Source: PALSA-129 sp963842505
GTDB lineage: Bacteria > Acidobacteriota > Terriglobia > Bryobacterales > Bryobacteraceae
Length of the DNA stretch: 64,000 bases
NCBI GenBank assembly: GCA_963842505.1
Contig: CAWJGZ010000001.1
Span: forward strand, 744,001 to 808,000
Reading direction: 5' to 3'
Shown in pieces: positions 41,427 to 50,237 of this stretch; the first letter of the stretch is position 1; each line of letters begins with the position of its first letter. The translations under genes were made by a program, and so were the position numbers. The notes beneath the pieces are model-generated. The model made no database searches, had not been told where the DNA came from, and was given only the letters and a program-made list of their open reading frames with translations.

Positions 41427-42404
41427 CTAGCGAATTAACTCCTCGAGGAACTCGTGAGCGGCGTAGAGGGTTACGGGCCGTACCATGAGGGCGATGACGG
41501 ACACGCCCAGCAGAACGCCGGCGGCTCCGGAAAGAAGCCTGGCAAAAGGGCCCGGGTTGGCGGAGGGGACGAAGTGCAGCAGGCGGTCCACGCGCGCGGA
41601 GAGGTCGACGCCGGTGGGCATCAGCGGAGTTACCAGCGCGGGCGGCGGGGGAACGGCGCCGAGGCGGGCCACGCGAACCAGGGCCGCAGCAAGGGTGAGA
41701 GAGCGGTGGGAATCGCCGGCGACAGCTAAATCGTCCGCTGCCCATTCGGCGGCTCTGGCCCAGGCTTGCTCCAGGCGGTTGAAACCGCGGAAAAACGGAA
41801 GCATTCCGGGAGCCAGCAATACCAGGAGGCGCTTGAGATTATCGCGTGAACGGCTGTGGGCGCGTTCGTGCCGCAAGACAGCGGCCAGTTGGTCGGCGGA
41901 CAGGGCGGACACGACTTTGCGCGAGATGACCACGCGGGAACGCAGTATGCCCGCGAGCAGAACCAGCGGTGCGGGGTCTTTCATCAGCCAGACGGGCGCG
42001 GTTTCGCCCCTAAGGTATGTCTTGCGGGCGGTACGCTGGCAGTGGCGAATATGACGGAGCGACCGGCCGACGGCGCGAAGGGTGCGGGTGACGGAAAGGC
42101 TCCAGACGGCCAGGCCGAGGGCCGCGGCGGCCAGACAGACCCAGCCGATGGGTTCGGTGGTGGAGCGCGGTTCCAGCCACAAGTAGCTTGGCGCGAGTAA
42201 TCCAGCGACCATCAGAAGCGACAGGCCCATGGGGGCGAGGCGCAGCAGGAGGAGCATCCGCGCGGCCAGTTGCGGGCGAAACCGTTCGGAGATCCGGATG
42301 GCAGCGGGCGCCAACAGAGACAAGGCCGCTGCGAGTGCCAGATGCACCAGGAAAAAGGAGGCCATCGAGAGACACAGCAGACGAAAGAGGTATGAACCCG
42401 TCAT
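41427..42404 (-). CDS. M56 (BlaR1/MecR1-type) membrane metallopeptidase
   Basis: The 325-residue protein has about four membrane helices and a zinc-peptidase motif HERAH (HExxH) in LAAVLRHERAHSRSRDNLKRLL, with a downstream acidic helix (EQAWARAAEWAADDLA) likely supplying the third ligand. It lacks the extracellular penicillin-binding sensor domain of true BlaR1, as in many M56 proteins outside Firmicutes. In this family the protease inactivates its partner repressor on receiving a signal. It overlaps the BlaI-like gene upstream by 4 bp, so the two form a regulatory pair. Confidence 0.87.
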   Translation of the reverse strand: MTGSYLFRLLCLSMASFFLVHLALAAALSLLAPAAIRISERFRPQLAARMLLLLRLAPMGLSLLMVAGLLAPSYLWLEPRSTTEPIGWVCLAAAALGLAVWSLSVTRTLRAVGRSLRHIRHCQRTARKTYLRGETAPVWLMKDPAPLVLLAGILRSRVVISRKVVSALSADQLAAVLRHERAHSRSRDNLKRLLVLLAPGMLPFFRGFNRLEQAWARAAEWAADDLAVAGDSHRSLTLAAALVRVARLGAVPPPPALVTPLMPTGVDLSARVDRLLHFVPSANPGPFARLLSGAAGVLLGVSVIALMVRPVTLYAAHEFLEELIR

Positions 42405-42841
42405 GGTGTCCTCCTCTGGTAGAGTTCCTTACGCTTCAGGCGGATCTTCCTTTCCAATTCATCAAGCAGCGCTTCGTCCTGTTGGCCGACGGCGTCCACC
42501 AGGCAGGAGATGAGCATCTCGCCAGCCGGTTGTGATTTGGACAGGAAGCCGGCGACGAACTCACCGGCGCGTTTCTGCTCCCACTCCATGCGCGACCAGT
42601 GGGGTGAATAGAGGAAGGCGCGTGCGGACTTGTGGCGGTCCAGCAGGCCTTTCTTGAAGAGCCGGTCGAGGGTGGTCATGATGGTGGTATAGGCCAGCGG
42701 CCGGTCCAACCGTTGCACCACATCGTGCACATTGCTTTCGCCGTGTTCCCAGAGCAAATCCATGACAGTGGTTTCCAGGTGGCCCAAGGGCGGCTGCGAC
42801 GGCGGGGCCTGCTCGACGGTAATCGATTTAAAAAAACGCAT
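42401..42841 (-). CDS. BlaI/MecI-family transcriptional repressor
   Basis: The 146-residue protein has the BlaI winged helix: LGHLETTVMDLLWEHGESNVHDVVQRLDRPLAYTTIMTTLDRLFKKGLLDRHKSARAFLYSP. The C-terminal helices used for dimerisation follow. The N-terminal 18 residues precede the conserved domain. The family represses genes through TACTACA-type dyads and is cleaved under control of an M56 protease; the gene for such a protease overlaps the end of this one by 4 bp. No canonical BlaI dyad was found directly upstream. selB lies 13 bp beyond the start on the same strand. Confidence 0.92.
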   Translation of the reverse strand: MRFFKSITVEQAPPSQPPLGHLETTVMDLLWEHGESNVHDVVQRLDRPLAYTTIMTTLDRLFKKGLLDRHKSARAFLYSPHWSRMEWEQKRAGEFVAGFLSKSQPAGEMLISCLVDAVGQQDEALLDELERKIRLKRKELYQRRTP

Positions 42842-42854
42842 GATCGGATGCTGG

Positions 42855-44726
42855 TTATATTATCAGACGCCAGTTGCCTTCGCGACGGGTGACGTGCGTG
42901 CGGTCGAGGTATTCAAGCAGGGGAATGGCATACTTGCGGGAGATGCCGGTCCATTCCTTGAACTGACCCACTTGAAACCGTTGGGACTGGCGGGCAGCCA
43001 GCAGTTGCCGCAGGCGGTCGAGCGCGGAGCAGTGAAAAACCAAGTCTTGGCTGATGCGGACCAGGCGTTTCTCGCGCAAGAGGATTTCGAGCAAGGTGCG
43101 GGCGCGCCGGGCTTCGATGCCGGACTTGGCAAGCACTTCGGCGACCGAAGGAACGGCCAACGAGGCCTGCTCGAAGGCGTGTTCGATGGCGGCGCGGGCC
43201 TGCTCTTCGTCATCCTTGAGGACGACGCGGTGGGTGCGGGAGCGAACGGTCTCGCCTTCGGCAACCAGGTCGGCGGCAGCGGCGGCGAGCAGAGCGTCCA
43301 TGACGAACGGCGGCGCTAAGGGCATTTCGCGGCTGCGCAGATCCTGCCTGGCGATTCCAGGCGCGAGCGGATTCTCTTGGTGAAACTCCGCGACGGCTTT
43401 GACGACGCGGTCGCGCGCGGCGTGGAACCAGGCGCGATTTACATACCAGGAGTCCGCCAACGCGATTATCGGGGCGCGCGCGGCGGCCGCGGCGATGTCG
43501 GGCTCGCGCATTCCCGTGCGTGCGACCAGATCGGCGGCGGAGATGCCGAACTCGGCTTCTCGCACCAGCAGGGCGATGCGGGCGGCGGCGTCGGGGGAGG
43601 ACAAGACGTCCAGGCGGGCGGCAAAATTTGCGGTGGCCTTTCGGGTGGCAGGCGGCCCCATGTCCAGGACCACGCCGCCGCCGATGGTGATGACGGGGGA
43701 AAACATGCGGATGATAAAACGGTCGCCGGGAAGCAATAGGGCGGAATCGCGCAGCAAAATCCGTGCGTAGGCGCTCTCGCCGGGCGGGAGGACCGAAAGG
43801 CCGGGCGGGAGGCGCACTTCGGCCTGGACCTCGGCGGCGCCCGAATGAAAATGGACCGGGGCGCGATGCTTGAGGGGCTTGGCGGAAGCGAGCAGGTGAA
43901 GGTGGCAGGCTACCTGAGTCACGGAGCGAAAACGCCCGGGTTCAGAGAGGGTATCGCCGCGTTTGAGGTCGGCAGGCTCGATATCCGCAAGGTTGAGAGC
44001 GGTGCGCTGGCCGGCGACGGCGCGGCGCGCCGGAGCGCCGTGGACCTGGATGCCGCGGACGCGCAGTTGCCGGCCGCCGGGATAGACCTCGACCACTTGT
44101 TCGGGCTCGACGGAGCCGGAAACCAGGGTTCCGGTGGCGACGGTTCCAAAACCTTTCATGGAAAAAACGCGGTCGATGGGAAGCCGGAACAAACCGGCGG
44201 CGTCTCTTTCGGGGACGGAGGCGGCCACACGTGCCAGAGCGCTTCGCAAATCGTCGAGACCCGCGCCGGTGACGGAGCTGACGGGGACGATAGGCGCGCC
44301 TTCAAGGAAGGAACCGGCCACCAGCTCTTCGGCCTCAAGCTTGACCAGGCCGAGCATGTCGGCATCCACCAGGTCGGCCTTGGTGAGGACGATGATACCG
44401 CGCGGAACGGCGAGGAGGCGGCAGATGTCGAAATGCTCGCGGGTCTGGGGCTTGATGGACTCGTCGGCGGCGATGACCAGGAGCACCAGGTCGATGGAGG
44501 CGACTCCGGCCAGCATGTTCTTGACGAAACGCTCATGGCCGGGAACGTCCACGAAGCCGAGCCAGAGGGAGGGAGTGAGCTGGAGGTAGGCGAAGCCAAG
44601 GTCGATGGTGATGCCACGACGCTTCTCCTCCTGGAGGCGGTCGGCGTCGATGCCGGTGAGAGCCTTGACCAGGGCGGTCTTGCCGTGATCGATGTGGCCG
44701 GCGGTCCCGATGATGATGAACTTCAT
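42855..44726 (-). CDS. selB: Selenocysteine-specific elongation factor SelB
   Basis: The 623-residue GTPase begins IIIGTAGHIDHGKTALVKALTGIDADRLQEEKRRGITIDLGFAYL. This is the SelB P-loop and switch I, distinct from EF-Tu by its IDHGKT and RGITIDLGF motifs. DVPGHERFVKNMLAG and TKADLVD are the G3 and G4 motifs. Two beta-barrel domains and a C-terminal row of winged helices, which bind the SECIS hairpin, follow; the last ends in RREGNWRLII. It delivers selenocysteyl-tRNA to UGA codons. No selA, selC, selD or selenoprotein was found in the window. It diverges from the glycosyltransferase gene 21 bp away. Confidence 0.95.
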   Translation of the reverse strand: MKFIIIGTAGHIDHGKTALVKALTGIDADRLQEEKRRGITIDLGFAYLQLTPSLWLGFVDVPGHERFVKNMLAGVASIDLVLLVIAADESIKPQTREHFDICRLLAVPRGIIVLTKADLVDADMLGLVKLEAEELVAGSFLEGAPIVPVSSVTGAGLDDLRSALARVAASVPERDAAGLFRLPIDRVFSMKGFGTVATGTLVSGSVEPEQVVEVYPGGRQLRVRGIQVHGAPARRAVAGQRTALNLADIEPADLKRGDTLSEPGRFRSVTQVACHLHLLASAKPLKHRAPVHFHSGAAEVQAEVRLPPGLSVLPPGESAYARILLRDSALLLPGDRFIIRMFSPVITIGGGVVLDMGPPATRKATANFAARLDVLSSPDAAARIALLVREAEFGISAADLVARTGMREPDIAAAAARAPIIALADSWYVNRAWFHAARDRVVKAVAEFHQENPLAPGIARQDLRSREMPLAPPFVMDALLAAAAADLVAEGETVRSRTHRVVLKDDEEQARAAIEHAFEQASLAVPSVAEVLAKSGIEARRARTLLEILLREKRLVRISQDLVFHCSALDRLRQLLAARQSQRFQVGQFKEWTGISRKYAIPLLEYLDRTHVTRREGNWRLII

Positions 44727-44735
44727 GTTGCTTGT

Positions 44736-44741
44736 TACAGT
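44736..44741 (+). promoter_or_regulatory. -10 element (TACAGT), probable leaderless transcript
   Basis: GTTACAGT lies six bases before the GTG start at 44748 in the 21-bp spacer between divergent genes. Transcription would therefore begin at the start codon. No ribosome site is visible. Confidence 0.4.
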
Positions 44742-44747
44742 GTAGAA

Positions 44748-45872
44748 GTGCTTGCACTGCCCCTGCTGGTCCTGGTGGCCGGGTCGATTTTTTACTGTCT
44801 CCTCACGGTCGTTGCCGCGGTCCGCTACCGGAGAACGCGGCCCGCGAGCGTTGAGAATCCTCCACCGCTCAGTATTCTCAAGCCGCTGGCGGGCGCCGAA
44901 GAGGGACTGGAAGAAAATCTCCGCAGTTTTTTTGAACAGAGCTATCCGGCATTCGAAATCCTGTTTGCGGTGCGGAGCCCGCTGGACGCGGCCATTCCGG
45001 TGGTGGAGCGGTTGCAGGAATCTTACCCGCGCGTGCGCTCACGGCTGCTGGTGACGGGGGAGCCGCCCTATAGCAACGCCAAAGTTTACAGCCTGCACCG
45101 GATGCTGGCGCTGGCGCACAACGACATCGTGGTGATGTCGGATAGCGATGTGCGCGTGGCGCCGGACCTGCTTTGGGCGATCGCGGCCGAGTTTCAGGAC
45201 GAAAAAGTGGGGCTGGTGACGTGCCCCTGGCGGGCCGTGCCGGCCGCTAGTTTCTGGTCCACGCTGGAAGCGGTGGGACTCAACACCGAGTTCGCGTCGG
45301 GGGTGCTGGTGGCGCGCCTGCTGGCGGGAATGAAATTCGCGTTGGGCCCGACGATTGCGGCGCGGCGCCAGGCGATTACGGATATCGGCGGATTTGATGC
45401 GGTGAAGGACTACCTGGCGGAGGATTTCATGATGGGCAAGCTGGTGGCCGCCAAGGGCTATCGGGTGATCCTTTCCTCGAGCGTGATCGAGCATCGAATC
45501 GGAGCGCCGGGCTTCAAAGAGAACCTGGAACACCGCCTGCGCTGGTGCCGGAGCTCGCGACGTTCGCGCCCCTGGGGCTATGTCGGGGAGATCTTCACTC
45601 ACACGCTGCCGCTCGGGCTGGTGATGGTTGCGGCGCATTGGGCCTGGTGGCCGTGGTTTGCGGCAGCGGTGGCGGTGCGCGCGGCGGCGGCATGGGCGAC
45701 GGCTGAATACGCGTTGAACGACCCATTGACGCGCCGCCAGTGGTTCCTGACGCCGCTGCAGGATGTGGCAAACTTCGCGGTCTGGATCGCGGGCTTTTTC
45801 GGAAATACGATTTTGTGGCGGGGCCGCAAGTACCTGCTGCTGCGGGACGGGCGCTTCGAAATCGTGCCATAG
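44748..45872 (+). CDS. HpnI-like / ceramide-glucosyltransferase-type glycosyltransferase
   Basis: The GTG at 44748 gives 374 residues, starting in a membrane helix (LALPLLVLVAGSIFYCLLTVVAAV). The GT21-like catalytic domain follows: LSILKPLAGAEEGLEENLRSFFEQSYPAFEILFAV, then the D-x-D-like pair in VVMSDSDVRV, a GPTIAARRQAITDIGGF acceptor region, YLAEDFMMG (catalytic Asp) and the (Q/R)-x-x-R-W-type motif HRLRWCRSSR. Two or three membrane helices close the protein. This fits the hopanoid glycosyltransferase HpnI and ceramide glucosyltransferases. Hopanoid or sphingolipid glycosylation is plausible, but no other hpn genes are in the window. Confidence 0.82.
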   Translation: MLALPLLVLVAGSIFYCLLTVVAAVRYRRTRPASVENPPPLSILKPLAGAEEGLEENLRSFFEQSYPAFEILFAVRSPLDAAIPVVERLQESYPRVRSRLLVTGEPPYSNAKVYSLHRMLALAHNDIVVMSDSDVRVAPDLLWAIAAEFQDEKVGLVTCPWRAVPAASFWSTLEAVGLNTEFASGVLVARLLAGMKFALGPTIAARRQAITDIGGFDAVKDYLAEDFMMGKLVAAKGYRVILSSSVIEHRIGAPGFKENLEHRLRWCRSSRRSRPWGYVGEIFTHTLPLGLVMVAAHWAWWPWFAAAVAVRAAAAWATAEYALNDPLTRRQWFLTPLQDVANFAVWIAGFFGNTILWRGRKYLLLRDGRFEIVP

Positions 45873-45875
45873 GAA

Positions 45876-45938
45876 CCGAGCCGGCGAACGTAAGAGAGCA
45901 GCAGAACTGGCAACCGCTCTCTGACGTTCGCGGCTCGG
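45876..45938. terminator. Long inverted repeat after the glycosyltransferase
   Basis: The CCGAGCCGGCGAACGT… arm (45876-45899) pairs imperfectly with …ACGTTCGCGGCTCGG (45916-45938), forming a roughly 23-bp stem three bases after the stop codon at 45872. There is no U-tract. The right arm lies within dispersed repeat copy C (45912-45940). Confidence 0.5.
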
Positions 45939-45940
45939 TC
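45912..45940 (+). repeat. Dispersed intergenic repeat, copy C
   Basis: This copy has the form AACCGCTCTCTGACGTTCGCGG followed by CTCGGTC. It is related to copies A (17094-17122) and B (58354-58382); the shared core is CCGCTC-N-CTGACG-N3-GCGG. Confidence 0.4.
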
Positions 45941-45956
45941 TGTGCACCGGTTACAT

Positions 45957-45962
45957 TACAAT
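45957..45962 (+). promoter_or_regulatory. -10 element (TACAAT), probable leaderless transcript
   Basis: TTACAAT lies seven bases before the ATG at 45970, so the transcript should start at or beside the start codon. No ribosome site or clear -35 is present. Confidence 0.45.
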
Positions 45963-45969
45963 AGTCGCC

Positions 45970-47511
45970 ATGAACCGGCTCGACGAATTGCGCCGCCGCC
46001 ACGCGGCCGCCGAGGAGGGTGGGGGACCGGAACGGAGCACCCGCCAGCATAGGGAGGGGAAACTTGGGGCGCGCGAGCGCATCGAACTGTTGCTTGACGA
46101 GCATTCGTTCGAGGAGCTCGACAAGCTGGTGACGCACCGCTGCCACGATTTCGGGATGGACGAACAGGTAATCCCGGGCGACGGCTTCGTGACGGGCTAC
46201 GGACGCGTGGATGGGCGCCTGGTCTATGTCTTCGCGCAGGATTTCACGGTGTTCGGCGGGTCGCTATCGGAAGCCAACGCGCAAAAAATCTGCAAGATCA
46301 TGGACCTGGCGCTGAAGACCGGCGCGCCCGTGATCGGCCTCAACGATTCGGGCGGCGCGCGCATTCAGGAAGGCGTGGTATCGCTGGCGGGGTACGCCGA
46401 TATTTTCTTGCGGAACACGCTGGCGAGCGGCGTGGTGCCGCAGATTTCCGCCATCATGGGGCCGTGCGCGGGGGGCGCGGTGTATTCGCCGGCCATCACC
46501 GACTTTGTTTTCATGGTGGGTGAAACCAGCCACATGTTCGTGACCGGACCGGATGTGATCAAGACGGTCACGCACGAAGACGTCACCAAGGAAAAGCTGG
46601 GGGGCGCCATGACGCATAACGCCACCAGCGGGGTGGGCCATTTTGTGGCGCACGACGACGCGGAGTGCCTGCGGATGATCCGGGAACTGCTCTCGTACCT
46701 GCCGCAGAACAATCGCGAGGATCCGCCGAGGCGGGCGACACAGGACCCGGCGGACCGTATGGACCAGGCGCTCGATTCGATTGTGCCGGCGGAATCGAAC
46801 CAGCCGTACGACATCAAAGAGGTGATCCACCGGGTGGTGGACGACGGCCAGTTTTTCGAAGTGCATGAGTATTGGGCGAAGAACATCGTGGTGGGCTTCG
46901 CGCGCATGGATGGGTGGCCGGTCGGGATCGTGGCGAATCAGCCGGCATTTCTGGCGGGGTGCCTGGATATCAACTCGTCGACGAAGGGTGCGCGGTTCGT
47001 GCGATTCTGCGACGCGTTTAATATTCCGATTCTGACGTTTGAGGACGTGCCGGGCTTCCTGCCGGGCACGGAGCAGGAGTTTGGAGGGATCATCCGGCAC
47101 GGCGCGAAGCTGCTGTACGCTTACTGCGAAGCTACGGTGCCGAAAATCACGGTGATCACGCGCAAGGCTTACGGCGGAGCCTACTGCGTGATGGGGTCGA
47201 AGCAGGTGCGAACCGACATCAACCTGGCGTGGCCCACGGCGGAGGTGGCGGTGATGGGAGCCGAAGGGGCCGTCAACATTGTGTACCGGCGGGAACTGGC
47301 GGCGGCTGGCGACCAAGCGGCGGTGCGACGCGAAAAGACCGAAGAATTCCGCGACCGCTTCGCCAACCCCTTTGTAGCGGCCGAGCGCGGCTATGTGGAC
47401 GACGTCATCGAGCCGCGGGAGACGCGGCCGCGGGTGATCCGCGCGCTCAGAATGCTGGAGAACAAAGTCGACACCATGCCGCGGAAAAAGCACGGGAACA
47501 TTCCGCTGTAA
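45970..47511 (+). CDS. Acyl-CoA carboxylase carboxyltransferase (propionyl-CoA carboxylase beta type)
   Basis: The 513-residue protein has both crotonase-fold halves of PccB/MmdA-type carboxyltransferases. In the N half these are VIGLNDSGGARIQEGVVSLAGYADIF and AIMGPCAGGAVYSPAITDF; in the C half, FEDVPGFLPGTEQEFGGIIRHGAKLLYAY and ITRKAYGGAYCVMGSK. These segments form the acyl-CoA and biotin pockets. It transfers carboxyl from carboxybiotin to propionyl-CoA (or acts in methylmalonyl-CoA decarboxylation). No biotin carboxylase or carrier subunit is adjacent, so the partners must be elsewhere. The C-terminus HGNIPL is typical. It is probably translated from a leaderless mRNA. Confidence 0.93.
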   Translation: MNRLDELRRRHAAAEEGGGPERSTRQHREGKLGARERIELLLDEHSFEELDKLVTHRCHDFGMDEQVIPGDGFVTGYGRVDGRLVYVFAQDFTVFGGSLSEANAQKICKIMDLALKTGAPVIGLNDSGGARIQEGVVSLAGYADIFLRNTLASGVVPQISAIMGPCAGGAVYSPAITDFVFMVGETSHMFVTGPDVIKTVTHEDVTKEKLGGAMTHNATSGVGHFVAHDDAECLRMIRELLSYLPQNNREDPPRRATQDPADRMDQALDSIVPAESNQPYDIKEVIHRVVDDGQFFEVHEYWAKNIVVGFARMDGWPVGIVANQPAFLAGCLDINSSTKGARFVRFCDAFNIPILTFEDVPGFLPGTEQEFGGIIRHGAKLLYAYCEATVPKITVITRKAYGGAYCVMGSKQVRTDINLAWPTAEVAVMGAEGAVNIVYRRELAAAGDQAAVRREKTEEFRDRFANPFVAAERGYVDDVIEPRETRPRVIRALRMLENKVDTMPRKKHGNIPL

Positions 47512-47591
47512 GTGCGCTGCGATGTCGCTGTGTTCAGGGGGACACGCACGAAGCGATGAGCCTTTGTTCTTAACGGCTGGACTTGCGGCCC

Positions 47592-47607
47592 TCGAATTGC
47601 AATTCGA
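47592..47607. promoter_or_regulatory. Perfect 16-bp palindrome before a start codon
   Basis: TCGAATTG/CAATTCGA is a perfect inverted repeat ending seven bases before the ATG at 47614. It could be an operator or a hairpin covering the ribosome-binding region, which has no clear GGAGG. Confidence 0.35.
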
Positions 47608-47613
47608 CAGCCC

Positions 47614-48879
47614 ATGACCCGATGGCTTTGGCTGCTGACGCTTGCGCCGCTGGCACAGGGGGCTGACCCGGACAGCGCCGTGCTGAATGCACTGCGGCGA
47701 GAGGCCGCGGGGTTGCCTCACGCACTGATCCTGAAGCGCGTGGTCGCGGACGGTGGGCTGGACGTGGTGGCGGCGCTGGCCTCGCGGCAGGCGTGCCAAG
47801 TGGCGCCGCGGCCGTGCGGGTGGTCGCCCCAGGACCGGCTGGGAATCTTCGTGCAGGAGCGATCCGACCCAGGCCGCGTGTACAAAGTGGTTGTGGCGCC
47901 TGGGCCGAATGACGATTGCTCGGCGCGCGTGGAGCGCATGACCGCGCAAGAGTTGGTGCTTTCCTGCACCGGCGAGAAGTGGGCTACTTATGACAACCAG
48001 AAGTTCGTCTATGATGCCGGCCGCAAAGCGCTGGTAAGCCAGTTCGCCTACGCGCCTTTCTGGACGGTGCGGGCCGGGCGGGGCCCGGGCGGCGGGCCGC
48101 AGTTCGTCATGGCCGACAACCAAGAGCTATTGCTGGTGGATCTGGACCCGGCGACGGGAATGCTGCGGGTGACGCCCGAAGCCGAGGCGCGTCCGGTGCT
48201 GGCGAAGGTGCCGATGGTGGACAACCGGCTTGCGGATCGCACGTTGCATGTGCCGGCGCCGCGGACCGAGGCGGTGACGGAGTTTGGACCGGGCGGGCGA
48301 TTTCGGTGGGTGCGGGAACAGAACAAGTACGGCTCGGAGTATGCGGTGATTGAGGGTCCGGGCGGGAAGCAATATCCGCTGATGCAATCCGGCGCCGATC
48401 CGGCGGAGATGAACGAGCAGGTCGGGCCGCATCAAGTGGAAGGCGGGCGGCTGTGGTTCGGCAAGACCTTTTACAACGGTGAAGGGATGACCGGCGTAGG
48501 CGGCTTCGGATACTTCGATGCGGCGACGGCGGCTTATCGGCTTCTGTCGCCGCCGGAGATTCGCAAGTGGTCGGTGTCGGCGATTCTGGTGGAACCGGAG
48601 TGCGTTTGGCTGGGGCTTTATCATCGCGGCGAGTATGGGAATTATCCCGGCGGGTTGTTGCGGTGGGACCGGAAGAGCGCAACGGTGCGGGTGTTCAAGG
48701 TGGAGACGGTGGTGACTCGGATGGTGGAAGCCGGCGGCACTCTCTACCTGGGCGCGACCGATGGGATCGTTACGGTGAAAGGCGGGCAGGTGGCGAGCTA
48801 TTTTGTGAACGCATCAACAGATGGGAAGTACCAGGTGGTCGGGCGTGGTGACTTCACGACTGAGCGCTCGAGAAACTGA
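47614..48879 (+). CDS. Secreted uncharacterised protein, probable beta-propeller
   Basis: The 421-residue product has a short signal peptide (residues 1-16, LLTLAPLAQG). The middle and C-terminal parts show repeated beta hairpins (ELLLVDLDPATGMLRV, GRLWFGKTFYNGEGMTGVGGFGYFDAATAAYRLLS, GLLRWDRKSATVRVFKVETVVTRMVEAGGTLYLGATDGIVTVKGG). They resemble blades of a quinoprotein- or YVTN-type propeller without its metal or cofactor residues. Four cysteines near residues 52-108 may form disulfides. I cannot assign a family. The gene follows the carboxylase after about 100 bp and overlaps the convergent dioxygenase gene by 26 bp at its end. Confidence 0.7.
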   Translation: MTRWLWLLTLAPLAQGADPDSAVLNALRREAAGLPHALILKRVVADGGLDVVAALASRQACQVAPRPCGWSPQDRLGIFVQERSDPGRVYKVVVAPGPNDDCSARVERMTAQELVLSCTGEKWATYDNQKFVYDAGRKALVSQFAYAPFWTVRAGRGPGGGPQFVMADNQELLLVDLDPATGMLRVTPEAEARPVLAKVPMVDNRLADRTLHVPAPRTEAVTEFGPGGRFRWVREQNKYGSEYAVIEGPGGKQYPLMQSGADPAEMNEQVGPHQVEGGRLWFGKTFYNGEGMTGVGGFGYFDAATAAYRLLSPPEIRKWSVSAILVEPECVWLGLYHRGEYGNYPGGLLRWDRKSATVRVFKVETVVTRMVEAGGTLYLGATDGIVTVKGGQVASYFVNASTDGKYQVVGRGDFTTERSRN

Positions 48880-49648
48880 AACTGCGCATGGAAAGGTTGC
48901 CGTAATGGAAGCCTTCGTAAATGGTCTCGATGCGGTCGGCGGGGAACGACGCGCCCAGAACGACGAACAGCGGATCGAAATGCTCGGTGGTGGGAACGGA
49001 CAGCCGGGCATGCGGCGCGGCGCCGCGATAGGCGAAGAGAGCTTCCAGGTTGCGCGCGGCTACCTGCGCGGCGACCCAAGCGTCGAACCCGGCGGCCCAA
49101 GGGTCGACGGGGGCATCCTTGTTATCGATGCGCGCACGGCTCAGGTTGTGGACGATGCCGCCCGTGCCGGCGATGAGGAAGCCATCCTCGCGCAACGGGC
49201 GTAGCGCCTTGCCGATCTGAAAGAGCTCTTCCGGAGAGGCGAAGGGCATCGACAGTTCGAGCACCGGAGTAGTGGCGGCGGGCCACGCCAGTTTCACGGG
49301 GACCCAGGCGCCGTGATCGAGACCGCGGTCGGGCTGAGGGCGGACGGCCTGCCCACCGGCCTCCAGGATACTGGCTACCCGCAGGGCCAACAAGGGGCTG
49401 CCCGGCGCCGGGTAGGTGATGCGGTAGAGTTCTTCGGGAAAGCCGCCGAAATCGTAGAGCAGAGGAGCATGATCCCAGGAAGTGATGCGCAGAGGGCGCG
49501 ACACCTGCCAGTGCGCGGAAATCACCAGGATTGCCTTGGCGCCGGAATACCGCGCGCCAAACGCAGCCAGAGCGGCGGCATGAGCGTCGCCACCGAGGGC
49601 GGACATTGGCGAGCCGTGGGCGAAAAAGACGGCGGGGAAACGAGCCAT
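48854..49648 (-). CDS. LigB/DODA-type extradiol dioxygenase family protein (YgiD-like)
   Basis: The 264-residue protein has the class III extradiol dioxygenase pattern: FFAHGSPMSAL at the N-terminus, AILVISAHWQ with a metal-ligand His, GLDHGAWVPVKLAWP with the active-site His, GTGGIVHNLSRA and TTEHFDPLFVVLGA near the end. It groups with YgiD/4,5-DOPA dioxygenases, which are zinc or iron enzymes opening catechol rings. The true substrate is unknown. It is transcribed in the same direction as rplI, about 100 bp downstream of it, and may be a read-through member of that operon. Its 3' end overlaps the convergent gene by 26 bp. Confidence 0.87.
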   Translation of the reverse strand: MARFPAVFFAHGSPMSALGGDAHAAALAAFGARYSGAKAILVISAHWQVSRPLRITSWDHAPLLYDFGGFPEELYRITYPAPGSPLLALRVASILEAGGQAVRPQPDRGLDHGAWVPVKLAWPAATTPVLELSMPFASPEELFQIGKALRPLREDGFLIAGTGGIVHNLSRARIDNKDAPVDPWAAGFDAWVAAQVAARNLEALFAYRGAAPHARLSVPTTEHFDPLFVVLGASFPADRIETIYEGFHYGNLSMRSFSFSSAQS

Positions 49649-49751
49649 GGTGATGTGGATGCCGAGGAGATTGGAAATGATTCGGACGGCGGGCCGGTCC
49701 GCGGCTGCCCGGCGAAAGAAAGCGCCTGCCCCACGAACCCGCCCGCCTTTC

Positions 49752-50219
49752 CTATACAGGCTTTACTTCGCTCTGCTCTTCCTTGGCCACCACGACGGTG
49801 ACTTCGGCGGTGACTTCCTTATGCAAGCGCAGGGTGACTTTGAACTCGCCCAACTGTTTGATGGGTTCGTCCAGCACGACCTTGCGGCGATCGACGACGA
49901 AGTTCTGAGCGGCCAGTGCATCGGCCACATCCTTGGCGGTGACGGAGCCGAATAACTGGTCGTTGTCGCCGGCCTTCTGTTTGATGGTGACGGTGACGCT
50001 ATTGATCAGCCGGGCCAGATCCTGCGCCTCGACTTCGAGCTTGGCTTCCTTGCGCAGGTGCGCCTGGCGCTCCTGCTCGATGATCTTCTTGTTGGAGGCT
50101 GTGGCCGTAACGGCGAGGCGTTTGGGCAGTAGGAAATTGCGGGCGTATCCGGCGGCCACTTTTACTACCTGGCCGCGGCTGCCCAACTTGTCGACATCTT
50201 CTCTCAGTATGACTTCCAT
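49752..50219 (-). CDS. rplI: 50S ribosomal protein L9
   Basis: The 155-residue protein has the L9 N-terminal domain (MEVILREDVDKLGSRGQVVKVAAGYARNFLLPKRLA), including the G-x-V-V-x-V-x-x-G-Y-x-R-N-(F/Y)-L signature. A long connecting helix and the C-terminal domain (LFGSVTAKDVADAL … GEFKVTLRLHKEVTAEVTVVV) follow. L9 binds 23S rRNA near the L1 stalk. It is the last ribosomal gene of rpsF-rpsR-rplI, 18 bp after rpsR. Confidence 0.97.
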   Translation of the reverse strand: MEVILREDVDKLGSRGQVVKVAAGYARNFLLPKRLAVTATASNKKIIEQERQAHLRKEAKLEVEAQDLARLINSVTVTIKQKAGDNDQLFGSVTAKDVADALAAQNFVVDRRKVVLDEPIKQLGEFKVTLRLHKEVTAEVTVVVAKEEQSEVKPV

Positions 50220-50237
50220 GACAGTTTCCTCGTGCTC

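Noticed and set aside
46264..48123. A 619-codon minus-strand frame
   Set aside because: It is antisense to the carboxyltransferase gene and the start of the next gene; Arg/His-rich, with no motif.
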